A stretch of 64,000 nucleotides of DNA from contig JAJFIC010000068.1 of the NCBI GenBank assembly GCA_021775315.1, positions 1 to 64,000 on the forward strand. Direction: 5' to 3'. The notes below the pieces were generated by a model that did no database searches, was not told where the DNA came from, and worked only from the letters and a program-made list of their open reading frames with translations. Position numbers and translations under genes: made by a program. Source of the stretch: Paracoccaceae bacterium. GTDB taxonomy: Bacteria > Pseudomonadota > Alphaproteobacteria > Rhodobacterales > Rhodobacteraceae. Positions 34,271 to 42,626 of this stretch are shown here, in pieces; the stretch's first letter is position 1; every line of letters begins with the position of its first letter.

Positions 34271-36172
34271 TCACACCTTGTTGGCGGGCAGCAGGATATT
34301 GGCGAAAAACGCCTGCAATTCACCGTAAGCATTAAGCGCAAGGATGTTGGCGACATATTGGTCAGGCCGCACGATCACGATGCAGCCGTTTTCACGGTTG
34401 ATCCCCCGCATATCAAAGATGTCATCGCCGCTTTTCAAATCAGCGCAGAATATCTTTTCATAATCCGTTAAGCCATACCGCCCCTTGCTTGGCCGCAACA
34501 GGCGCGGCATTGCGCCAAAGTCCAGATCGCGAAAACCTTGCTGAAACACCGCATGAACCTCAATCACCGCGTCGATATCCGCAGCCTTTGGCCTGTGCAC
34601 CCGCAAAGGTGATTTGGTGTCGTTTTCCAGATAATCACACAGCTTGCGCATCGGGCTTTCAGGGCCAATCGGGTCTTTAGCACCGGAAAACGCATAGATA
34701 TGCCAGCGTGCATCGGCCTTAATCGTGTGGCCCAGATGCATGGGCTTAGCGTCAGCCAAGCGGATCACCGGCGCAGAATGAAACCGCGTGCCGATCTTAA
34801 ATCCTGTGGCCAGTTGTTGATTTGCACCATCACTGACCAACGTCGAGGGCTGGTAATGCACCGTAAGTCCGGCGGTAAAGCGGCCACCAGCAACGAATTG
34901 CTTTTGCACAGGTGATATGATTTCCCCTTTCGGATCAGCCTCTTGAGGCGGGGCGCTGACAATCCGGGACCATTCATGGTCATAATCCACCAACCCCTTT
35001 GCCGCCGCCCGGCGTTCTGCCGAATAGGAATGGAGCAACTCAGCCGAGGATCGGCCCGTCAGGACAGAAACCAGTTTCCAGCCCAGATTGAACGTATCAC
35101 CCATCGACACATTCATGCCTTGCCCGGCTTTCGGGCTGTGGGTGTGACAGGCATCGCCCGCCGTAAACACACGTGGCGTCCGCGTCTTTACCTCGTTCGC
35201 CGGAACATCGTCGAATTTATCCGTCAGACGGTGGCCGATTTCGTAGATCGACCACCAGACCACCTCTTTCACCTCAAAGCTATGCGGCCGAAGAATCCGT
35301 TTTGCCTTGGCGATAATGTCGTCAATGCCCAACCCGCGCGCAGCAACCCGTTCATCTTCTTTTAACTTGTCCAGCTCAACATAAAGCCGTACCAAATAGC
35401 CCCCCTCGCGCGGCAGGATCAGGATATTGCCGTCCTTGTTCGACTGGATAATCGACTTCATGTGGTAGTCCGGAAAATCCGTAACCGCCAGAACATCCAT
35501 CACACCCCAGGCCTGATGCGCCGCGTCGCCATGCAGCTCGCCGCCGATGGCCGTGCGCACATTGCTGCGCGCGCCGTCACAGCCAACAACGTACCGCGCC
35601 TGAACGGTTTCGGTCGTGCCATCCAGACGCCCCAGCGTGACCGTCACCGGATAATCCGCAGCGTCAGGATCCACCACCAGATCAAGCACCTTCAAGTTAT
35701 AATCAGGCGTCAGCCGCGTCGGTGAATTTTTCATGACATCAAGATACATATCATGCACGCGCCCTTGATTAAGCAGCACATGTGGCATTTCAGACAACCC
35801 ATCTTCCACGTCCTGCACCCGCCCGCTGCGGGTGATATTTGCAGGATTGTCCGGGTCGGGCCGCCAAAATGTGGTTTCGTTAATCCAAAGCGATTCCCGC
35901 TTCACTTTTTCAGCAAAGCCAAAGGCCTGAAACATCTCCATCGACCGAACATTGATACCGTCGGCCTGACCCTTTTCCATTGGCCCTGACTTCTGCTCGA
36001 CAATCCTAGTGTTGATTTCAGGATGCCCCGACAGTTGCGCCGCCAGACACAGCCCGGCAGGCCCGCAGCCCGAGATCAAAACATCGACCCTGCTAATTGA
36101 TTTGTGACGGTCATCGGCGGCTGGAAAAATATCCGGGTCGCCGGGTTTGAACCCATTCAGGTGAAACTGCAT
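34271..36172 (-). CDS. FAD-dependent aromatic hydroxylase (3-hydroxybenzoate 4-monooxygenase/phenol 2-monooxygenase type)
   Basis: The 633-residue group A flavin monooxygenase has the FAD dinucleotide fold DVLISGCGPAGLCLAAQL near 30 and the internal DG motif YVVGCDGARSNVRTAIG near 193. The second FAD contact is VFTAGDACHTHSPKAGQGMN near 335. The C-terminal 200 residues form the thioredoxin-like domain of phenol hydroxylases, with a late DQYVANIL stretch. The length fits MobA/phenol 2-monooxygenase. It hydroxylates a phenolic ring with NADPH and O2. It is divergent from a MarR gene with two copies of a likely operator between them. Confidence 0.88.
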   Translation of the reverse strand: MQFHLNGFKPGDPDIFPAADDRHKSISRVDVLISGCGPAGLCLAAQLSGHPEINTRIVEQKSGPMEKGQADGINVRSMEMFQAFGFAEKVKRESLWINETTFWRPDPDNPANITRSGRVQDVEDGLSEMPHVLLNQGRVHDMYLDVMKNSPTRLTPDYNLKVLDLVVDPDAADYPVTVTLGRLDGTTETVQARYVVGCDGARSNVRTAIGGELHGDAAHQAWGVMDVLAVTDFPDYHMKSIIQSNKDGNILILPREGGYLVRLYVELDKLKEDERVAARGLGIDDIIAKAKRILRPHSFEVKEVVWWSIYEIGHRLTDKFDDVPANEVKTRTPRVFTAGDACHTHSPKAGQGMNVSMGDTFNLGWKLVSVLTGRSSAELLHSYSAERRAAAKGLVDYDHEWSRIVSAPPQEADPKGEIISPVQKQFVAGGRFTAGLTVHYQPSTLVSDGANQQLATGFKIGTRFHSAPVIRLADAKPMHLGHTIKADARWHIYAFSGAKDPIGPESPMRKLCDYLENDTKSPLRVHRPKAADIDAVIEVHAVFQQGFRDLDFGAMPRLLRPSKGRYGLTDYEKIFCADLKSGDDIFDMRGINRENGCIVIVRPDQYVANILALNAYGELQAFFANILLPANKV

Positions 36173-36206
36173 CTTGATCCCCTTATGCGGTCTGCGGTCT
36201 GTAATT

Positions 36207-36260
36207 AGTAACTATACATACTATATCCGGTCAACCAAAAAGTAAGTATACAAATTATAT
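36207..36260. promoter_or_regulatory. Tandem 20-bp direct repeat, likely MarR operators
   Basis: Two copies of AGTAASTATACAWAYTATAT lie at 36207-36226 and 36241-36260, matching at 17 of 20 positions and spaced 34 bp start to start (about three helical turns). They occupy the A/T-rich space between the divergent hydroxylase and MarR genes, where promoters are expected. Each has an imperfect inverted symmetry around TATA. They are probably binding sites for the MarR protein encoded at 36329. Confidence 0.65.
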
Positions 36261-36328
36261 TTCTGAACTTACTGTTAAGACGGAATAAAACGCGCACGGA
36301 TACCACAGGCGGAGTCGGAGATAACACA

Positions 36329-36757
36329 ATGCAAGCACAACGCATGCCGGGTCATTTGATTCGGCGGCTTCATCAGGTTTCGACCCAGGTGTTCAACAAA
36401 CATGTGCAAGAGGCCGGGTTCGACCTGACCTCGGTCCAGTTCGCGGCCCTTGACGCCATTCACGCCAATCCCGGCGTTGATCAGGCCAGCATCGCGGCAC
36501 TGATCGCCTATGACCGCGCGACCATTGGCGGCGTGATTTCCCGGCTGGAACAAAAGGGTCTGGTATCGCGGGTGGTCAGCCAAAGCGACCATCGGGCGCG
36601 AAAGGTCAGCCTGACAGAACATGGCGATACAACATTATCGGGCCTGCTGCCGGTCGTTCAGAACCTACAGGCCAATATTCTGGATGGCCTGAATAAGGAC
36701 GAGCGCCAGATCTTCCTGCATCTGGCCACTAAAGCCCTTGCGCCTGCGCCAAGTTAG
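36329..36757 (+). CDS. MarR family transcriptional regulator
   Basis: The 142-residue winged-helix protein has GHLIRRLHQVSTQVF near 8 and FDLTSVQFAALDAIHANPGV near 30. The recognition region is QASIAALIAYDRATIGGVI near 52, and the wing is SRVVSQSDHRARKVSLTEHG near 82. The family stretch with LDxQxAxLxALxxxPGxDQ is of the type that senses aromatic acids. It is divergent from the FAD hydroxylase and probably represses it through the repeats at 36207. Confidence 0.92.
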   Translation: MQAQRMPGHLIRRLHQVSTQVFNKHVQEAGFDLTSVQFAALDAIHANPGVDQASIAALIAYDRATIGGVISRLEQKGLVSRVVSQSDHRARKVSLTEHGDTTLSGLLPVVQNLQANILDGLNKDERQIFLHLATKALAPAPS

Positions 36758-36947
36758 CCGCGCGCGCGCCAGATTTCGACGATGCCCCCGTTCAGGTGTG
36801 GAAATTTCAGGCAGCGCACTGTAATCAATTATAACCATGGGGCTGCGCGTCATTGCGTTGCCCTTTGGCTGCCACGACCGTCCGCTAACAAATCCAGAGG
36901 CCGCACTTCAAGACAGGGCTGTGGATCGCCCCTTTTGGAGAGATTTC

Positions 36948-38627
36948 TTGACCCGTAAAACCAAAAACATCCTTTTCATCATGTTCGATCAGTTGCGCTG
37001 GGATTACCTAAGCTGCGCTGGGCATAAGACACTTGAAACCCCGCATATGGACCGCCTTGCCTCCCAAGGTGTGCGGTTCAGCCGGACCTATGTGCAATCG
37101 CCGATCTGCGGCTCATCAAGGATGAGCTATTACACCGGGCGTTACGTCCACAGCCACGGCGCGCAATGGAACGGCTATCCGCTGAAAGTCGGGGAACAGA
37201 CGATGGGCGACCATCTGCGCAAGGTCGGCATGGATTGCTGGCTGATCGGCAAAACCCATATGAAGGCTGATATCGACGGGCTGAACCGCCTTGGCATTGC
37301 CCATGACAGCGTCATCGGCGCGCGCGTTTCGGAATGCGGTTTTGACGTCTATATCCGCGACGACGGCCTGTGGGCTGAAGGGCCGGACGGGTTCTATGAC
37401 GAACGCCGCTCGCCTTATAACGAATACCTGAAAGCCAAAGGATACGCGGCTGAAAACCCGTGGAAAGACTATGCCAATGCCGGAATTGATGCCGACGGCA
37501 ATATGGAATCCGGTTGGCTGACAAAGAACGCGGACATGCCCGCGAATATCCGCGAACAAGACAGCGAAACCCCCTGGCTGACGTCCCGAACCATTGATTT
37601 CATTGAAGAACAGGACCCCAACAAACCGTGGTGCGCCCATGTCAGCTATATCAAACCCCACTGGCCCTATATCGTGCCCGCACCCTATCACAACATGTTT
37701 AGCCACAACCAAATCCAACCCCTGAACCGCGACCCGGCAGAGCGCGTGAACACAAATCCGGTCTTTGACGCCTACCTCAACAACGCCGTTGGCCGGATGT
37801 TCCACAAAGACGAGGTCCGCGATGTTGTGATCCCGGCCTATATGGGCCTCATCAAACAATGCGACGACCAGATGGGGCGCCTGTTCAAATATCTCGAAGA
37901 TACCGGACGGATGGACGACACGATGATCGTGATTTCCTCGGACCACGGCGATTATCTGGGCGATCACTGGATGGGCGAAAAAAGCCTGTTCCACGAATGC
38001 TCGGTCAAGGTGCCGCTGATCATTTATGACCCCTCAGCAGCAGCAGACGAAACGCGCGGCACAGTGTGTGACGAACTGGTCGAAAGCATCGATCTGACCG
38101 CGACTTTCATCGACGCGGCAGGCGGCAAAGTGCCGGATCACATTGTCGAAGGCAAATCTCTGATGCCGTTCCTGCACGGCGAAACGCCCGACGACTGGCG
38201 CGATTTCGCGGTCAGTGAATTTGACTATTCCGCCACCCCAATGGGTCGCGATCTGGGCCTTGCGCCGCGCGATTGCCGCCTGTTTATGATCGCCGACAAA
38301 CGCTGGAAATTCATGCATGCCGAAGGCGGTATAGCACCAATGCTGTTTGATATGGAAAACGATCCGGGCGAACTTGTTGATCTCGGCACTGACCCGGCGC
38401 ATGGCGAAGTGATCGACATGATGTATGTGCGCCTCGGCCAATGGGCCCGCCGGATGAGCCAACGCACTACCAAATCCGATCAGGATATATTGGATATGCG
38501 AGGCAAATCCGTGCGCAAGGGTATCCTGATCTTTCTCTATGATGGGACCGAAGTGGATGAGGATTTAACCGTAAAATACCGCGGCCCCATCAGTCAAAAT
38601 TACACGGTTCCCGAACCCGGAGAATAA
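36948..38627 (+). CDS. Sulfatase/phosphonate monoester hydrolase family enzyme
   Basis: The protein of about 559 residues has an alkaline-phosphatase-superfamily core: NILFIMFDQLRWDYLS near the start, then PICGSSRMSYYTGRYVHSHG with the cysteine expected to become formylglycine. The activating motif is C-G-S-S-R instead of C-x-P-S-R, as in some phosphonate monoester hydrolases. Metal ligands follow in SSDHGDYLGDHWMGEKSLFHE near 330. The C-terminus (DWRDFAVSEFDYS, LFDMENDPGELVDLG) matches the phosphonate monoester hydrolase branch. I prefer the TTG at 36948, with GGAGAG upstream. It may release an alcohol from a sulfate or phosphate ester for the next genes. Confidence 0.82.
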   Translation: MTRKTKNILFIMFDQLRWDYLSCAGHKTLETPHMDRLASQGVRFSRTYVQSPICGSSRMSYYTGRYVHSHGAQWNGYPLKVGEQTMGDHLRKVGMDCWLIGKTHMKADIDGLNRLGIAHDSVIGARVSECGFDVYIRDDGLWAEGPDGFYDERRSPYNEYLKAKGYAAENPWKDYANAGIDADGNMESGWLTKNADMPANIREQDSETPWLTSRTIDFIEEQDPNKPWCAHVSYIKPHWPYIVPAPYHNMFSHNQIQPLNRDPAERVNTNPVFDAYLNNAVGRMFHKDEVRDVVIPAYMGLIKQCDDQMGRLFKYLEDTGRMDDTMIVISSDHGDYLGDHWMGEKSLFHECSVKVPLIIYDPSAAADETRGTVCDELVESIDLTATFIDAAGGKVPDHIVEGKSLMPFLHGETPDDWRDFAVSEFDYSATPMGRDLGLAPRDCRLFMIADKRWKFMHAEGGIAPMLFDMENDPGELVDLGTDPAHGEVIDMMYVRLGQWARRMSQRTTKSDQDILDMRGKSVRKGILIFLYDGTEVDEDLTVKYRGPISQNYTVPEPGE

Positions 38628-38699
38628 CCACGTCGCCCCGTCCCGGCCTGATCGTGCATTCAGAGGAATTTCGTCAAGAGATCGTCAAGTTCACGCCCG

Positions 38700-39968
38700 T
38701 CAGTCCTTGCACCGCAGTTTTGCCGAAAAAGCATGCCCTTCCATGCCTTCATGCCGGCTTAACAAAGCCGTCGCCTGCGCCAATTTGTGCGATGCCGCCC
38801 CTTGCGTCCTTTGCCAAGTCACGGTTTTGGTGAACTTCTGAACCGACAGGCCGCCCGTATACCGCGCTGCACCCCCCGTTGGCAAAACATGGTTCGGGCC
38901 TGAACATTTGTCGCCAAACGGCACGGTGGTTTCGGCCCCCAGAAACAACGACCCATAGCAGGTCAACCGGTCCCGCCACCAATCCAGCCCTGACGCCTGA
39001 ACATGCAAATGCTCGGGCGCATAGCTGTCTGAAACCTGCGCCATTTCCTCAGCCGTGTCACACAAGATCACCTCGGCCCGTTCCGCCCAGGAAACCCGCG
39101 CCGCACTGGCATTTCGTTCTGGCAGCATTTCAATCAACGCGGGGCCGCGACGCAGCACCGTTTCCGCCAGCGCGCGGCAATCCGTCACCAGAAAAACCGG
39201 GCTGTCCGGGCCATGTTCCGCCTGTCCGACCAGATCCCAGGCCACGGTTTCAGGGCTGGCGGTTTTATCCGCAATCACCAACGTGTCTGTCGGCCCTGCA
39301 ACCATATCAATGCCAACCTTACCAAACAGTTGACGTTTTGCTTCGGCGACAAAACTATTGCCGGGCCCGACCAGAATGTCGGCTGGTTTCGTGCCAAACA
39401 ACCCCGCCGTCATGGCCGCAATCGCCTGCACTCCACCAAGGTTCAGGATCGCCGTCGCCCCGGCCAGATCCATGGCAAACACGATCGCGTCGGGAATACC
39501 AACACCCGGGCGCGGCGGCGACGTCGCCGTGATGGTCTCAACCCCAGCGGCCCGTGCCGTGGTGATCGTCATCAAAGCGCTGGCAATATGGCTGTACCGC
39601 CCGCCCGGCACGTAACAGCCCGCGACCGAAACCGGGATTTGCTTTTGCCCAACCCAATGCCCCGGCAAAAGCTCAACTTCGCAATCAACCAGCGTGGCCT
39701 TTTGCGCTTGGGCAAAGCGTCGGATGTTGTCATGGGCAAACCGGATGACATCCGCCAGTTCGCCCGGCACCCGCGCAACTGCTTTGGCGCGCTCGGCCTG
39801 CGACAAAACAATGTCACCCTCCCATTCGTCCAACTTCTTTGCGTAGCGCCGCACGCTCGCCTCACCGTTCTGATCAATATCCGCCAGCATTGTGGCCACG
39901 GTGTTTTTCAGATCAATATTTTCAGTCGCCGCACGGGGTTCTGCGCGCTTCAGGTAGGTCACGGCCAT
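38700..39968 (-). CDS. Histidinol dehydrogenase-like NAD-dependent alcohol dehydrogenase
   Basis: The 422-residue HisD-family enzyme has the catalytic pair in SYAPEHLHVQ near 325. The zinc ligands appear as GQAEHGPDSP near 255, GDKCSGPNHVLPTGG near 355 and a final HEGMEGHAFSAK near 410. The nucleotide-site region is ILVGPGNSFVAEAKRQL near 210. HisD catalyses a four-electron oxidation of an alcohol to a carboxylate. Paralogues outside histidine synthesis oxidise other polar alcohols, such as 2,3-dihydroxypropane-1-sulfonate. No his genes are nearby, so this is likely such a paralogue. It lies 46 bp downstream of the DMGDH-like gene on the same strand. Confidence 0.88.
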   Translation of the reverse strand: MAVTYLKRAEPRAATENIDLKNTVATMLADIDQNGEASVRRYAKKLDEWEGDIVLSQAERAKAVARVPGELADVIRFAHDNIRRFAQAQKATLVDCEVELLPGHWVGQKQIPVSVAGCYVPGGRYSHIASALMTITTARAAGVETITATSPPRPGVGIPDAIVFAMDLAGATAILNLGGVQAIAAMTAGLFGTKPADILVGPGNSFVAEAKRQLFGKVGIDMVAGPTDTLVIADKTASPETVAWDLVGQAEHGPDSPVFLVTDCRALAETVLRRGPALIEMLPERNASAARVSWAERAEVILCDTAEEMAQVSDSYAPEHLHVQASGLDWWRDRLTCYGSLFLGAETTVPFGDKCSGPNHVLPTGGAARYTGGLSVQKFTKTVTWQRTQGAASHKLAQATALLSRHEGMEGHAFSAKLRCKD

Positions 39969-40014
39969 TGAGGCGCCTCTTTTAACAAAAGAAATTGCAT
40001 GAAATCTGCCAAAG

Positions 40015-42435
40015 CTAGCTGCGAGGGCGCAAAAATTCGGGATCGTAAGGGCCTGATGGGATCACCGTTGCCCTGATCAGATCCCCCAGAATATCAATCG
40101 ACGCGGTCGCGCCGGGATGGGCAAGCTCGGGGCTGACAAAGGCATAGGCCAGATTTTTGCCGACCCGATGCCCCCAATCGCCCGAGGACACAGTGCCAAC
40201 AACCCGACCGTCCACCATGACCGAGGCCCCCGGATGCGCCGGGCTGTGATCGCAATCAACCGCCAGTGTCACCAATTTGCGCCGCGGGCCGACCGCCTGC
40301 CGCGCAGCAAGTGCCGACTTGCCGACGAAATCGCCTTTGTCCGCCGTCACAAACCGCTGCAACCCGGTTTCATAGGGGTCATATTCGGTCAAAATCTCGG
40401 CCTTCCAATGCAGATAGCCTTTTTCCAGCCGCATGCTTTCAATTGCCCTGCTGCCAAAAAGCTGCATCCCTTGACTTGCCCCAGCCTCCCACAGCGCCAG
40501 CCAAGCCGCGTAAAGCTGCGCGTTCGGCACATGGATTTCATAGGCCAGCTCGCCCGAAAAGCTGACGGCCATGACCACAGCCGGGGCGATGCCGATAAAA
40601 CATTCCCGCAGGCTGAGCCACGGGAACGCCGCATTCGACCAGTCACCGCGACTGACCGACTGCATCACCGCGCGCGCATTTGGCCCCGCCAGAACCAAGA
40701 TCGTATGGGTGTTTGTCAGGCTTTGGATATGCACATCCTCGTCAGGCCGGATATGGGCGCACAGCCAGTCCATGTCGTGAAATTCCGACGCAGCAGCCGA
40801 GCCGTACCAAACGCGGCCACCCCCAAAATTGGCAATAGTCGCCTCGCCTTTCAGCATTCCGTGATGGTTCAGAAGATAAGACAGGCCAACCCGAACCGGC
40901 GCGCGGTTCAGCCGCCCACAGGTCATCCGATCAAGAAAGTCATGGGTATCCGCACCCGTGATCTCAAAACGGTTGAAACCGTTCACTTCTGTCAGGCCGA
41001 CATTGTCGCGCACATTGGCGATTTCAGCGGCAACCAGATCGAAAACCGCGTTAAAACGAAACCCGTGGCGTTCCTTAAAATCCGGCGATGGCTTGATGTA
41101 ATCCAGCCTTTCCCAGCCGTTAACCACCGTGAATTCTGCACCAAGTGCCGCCAGAACCGGGGTCAGCGGCGTGGTTTTCGCAGGCCGACCAGCGGGGCGA
41201 TGTTCGTGCGGGAAATGGAACCGAAACTCGTTCTGGTAATCCTCAATCGCTTTCAGCGCAGTCAGTTCGACATTCGCGTGGCCCGTGAACCGGCGCGGAT
41301 CAATGCACCATGTGTCATAACAGGCCTCGCCATGCACGATTTGCTGGGCCAAAAGCCAGCCATGGCCACCGCCTTCACCCAATCCGGCGCGCAGACCGAT
41401 GATGCAAAACGCGTTGCGCTTGCCGGGGATCGGGCCAACCAGCGGCGCGCCATCAATCGTATAGGTTATCGGGCCGTTAACCACGCTGCGGATACCGGCC
41501 TCGGTCAGGGCGGGCATGCGCGCGAACGCCCCTTCCAGCACATCGGTCACCCGATCAAGATCGTCAGGGCACAGAGCGTTAACGAAATTGGGGTCAATGC
41601 CGTCCATCCCCCAAGTCTTGCAACCCTGTTCGTAAAACCCGATCAGAAGGCCGTTCTTTTCCTGACGACAGTAATAATCACTGATCGGACAGCGCAGCAG
41701 CGGCATCCGATGCCCCGCATCACGGATCGCGGCAATGTCTTCGGTCAGGAAATACTGGTGCTCCATCGACGTCACCGGATGCTGAACGCCCATCATCGCG
41801 CCAACCTCGTTCACGCGGTAACCACCGGCATTCACCACGATCTCGCACTCAATATCGCCCTTATCAGTATGCACGATCCAACTGTTGTCCGGGCGCTGCG
41901 TCAGACCTGTCACCGGCGTGTGGCGATAAACCTCGGCCCCGGCCAGCCGCGCGCGCCGCGCCAAGGCCTGACATAATTGCGCCGGATCAATGTCGCCATC
42001 CAACGGGTCCCACAACCCGCCGACCATGTTTTCGGTGGCAATCAGGGGATGGCGCCGGGCGCATTCATCTGCATCAATCACCTCAAACTCAACACCCATC
42101 CCCCGCGCCATCGAGGCGAAATGCCGGTACCCTTCCATCTGGGCCTCAGTGCCCGCCAGCCGAATGCCACCATCGCCGTGATGATACCCAACCGGATATT
42201 CCGGGTCTTCCGACAGCTCTTTATACAACGCGATCGAATGACTTTTCAGCCCCACCATGGTCTGGTTCATGCCAAAATTGGTCACCTGTGCCGCACTGTG
42301 CCAAGTGGTGCCGCTGGTAAGTTCGTTGCGCTCAATCAACACCACATCCGACCAACCCTCTTGGGTCAGGTGATACATCGTCGAACAACCGGCAATACCG
42401 CCGCCAATAACCACAACTTTGGTTCGGGTTTTCAT
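40015..42435 (-). CDS. Dimethylglycine dehydrogenase/sarcosine dehydrogenase-like flavoenzyme with GcvT domain
   Basis: The protein of about 806 residues starts at the ATG at 42435, which has a GGAGAGG ribosome site. It has an N-terminal FAD oxidoreductase domain (VVVIGGGIAGCSTMYHL, then TSGTTWHSAAQV where the histidine is a candidate for covalent FAD) and a middle FAO-type linker. The C-terminal GcvT-like folate-binding region (about 430-800) has EVNGFNRFEITGADTHDFL, RLEKGYLHWKAEIL and PYETGL. Such enzymes oxidatively demethylate N-methylated amines and pass the one-carbon unit to tetrahydrofolate. Divergent from the MttB-like gene. Confidence 0.9.
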   Translation of the reverse strand: MKTRTKVVVIGGGIAGCSTMYHLTQEGWSDVVLIERNELTSGTTWHSAAQVTNFGMNQTMVGLKSHSIALYKELSEDPEYPVGYHHGDGGIRLAGTEAQMEGYRHFASMARGMGVEFEVIDADECARRHPLIATENMVGGLWDPLDGDIDPAQLCQALARRARLAGAEVYRHTPVTGLTQRPDNSWIVHTDKGDIECEIVVNAGGYRVNEVGAMMGVQHPVTSMEHQYFLTEDIAAIRDAGHRMPLLRCPISDYYCRQEKNGLLIGFYEQGCKTWGMDGIDPNFVNALCPDDLDRVTDVLEGAFARMPALTEAGIRSVVNGPITYTIDGAPLVGPIPGKRNAFCIIGLRAGLGEGGGHGWLLAQQIVHGEACYDTWCIDPRRFTGHANVELTALKAIEDYQNEFRFHFPHEHRPAGRPAKTTPLTPVLAALGAEFTVVNGWERLDYIKPSPDFKERHGFRFNAVFDLVAAEIANVRDNVGLTEVNGFNRFEITGADTHDFLDRMTCGRLNRAPVRVGLSYLLNHHGMLKGEATIANFGGGRVWYGSAAASEFHDMDWLCAHIRPDEDVHIQSLTNTHTILVLAGPNARAVMQSVSRGDWSNAAFPWLSLRECFIGIAPAVVMAVSFSGELAYEIHVPNAQLYAAWLALWEAGASQGMQLFGSRAIESMRLEKGYLHWKAEILTEYDPYETGLQRFVTADKGDFVGKSALAARQAVGPRRKLVTLAVDCDHSPAHPGASVMVDGRVVGTVSSGDWGHRVGKNLAYAFVSPELAHPGATASIDILGDLIRATVIPSGPYDPEFLRPRS

Positions 42436-42626
42436 TAGCCTCTCCATTCATGCCACCACCGTTTCAGCGTGTTTCCGCGGGCCGGTCAATTGCCCTGCTG
42501 GTCTTTGCGATAAACCCGGAATGACCATCCGGGATATTCGGTTTGGCCAAGTCGGGCTTTCCTTTTAGGCTGGCGCGGGTTTTGCTTTTGGCAGGCCGGC
42601 TGATTGCAGCCGCCAAGCGAGGTTGA

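Noticed and set aside
37116-37994. 292-codon minus-strand frame inside the sulfatase-like gene
   Set aside because: It is antisense to an enzyme with complete active-site motifs and has no recognisable domain of its own.
36948-38627. Naming the sulfatase-like gene betC (choline sulfatase)
   Set aside because: The C-terminal features and CGSSR motif resemble phosphonate monoester hydrolases more than choline sulfatase, and no bet genes are adjacent.
38700-39968. Naming the HisD-like gene hisD
   Set aside because: There are no other histidine biosynthesis genes nearby and the neighbours are catabolic, so a paralogue with another alcohol substrate is more likely.
40117-41976. Plus-strand open frame of 619 codons
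   Set aside because: It is antisense to the clearly coding DMGDH-like gene and its translation has no family motif. Long antisense frames are expected in GC-rich coding DNA.
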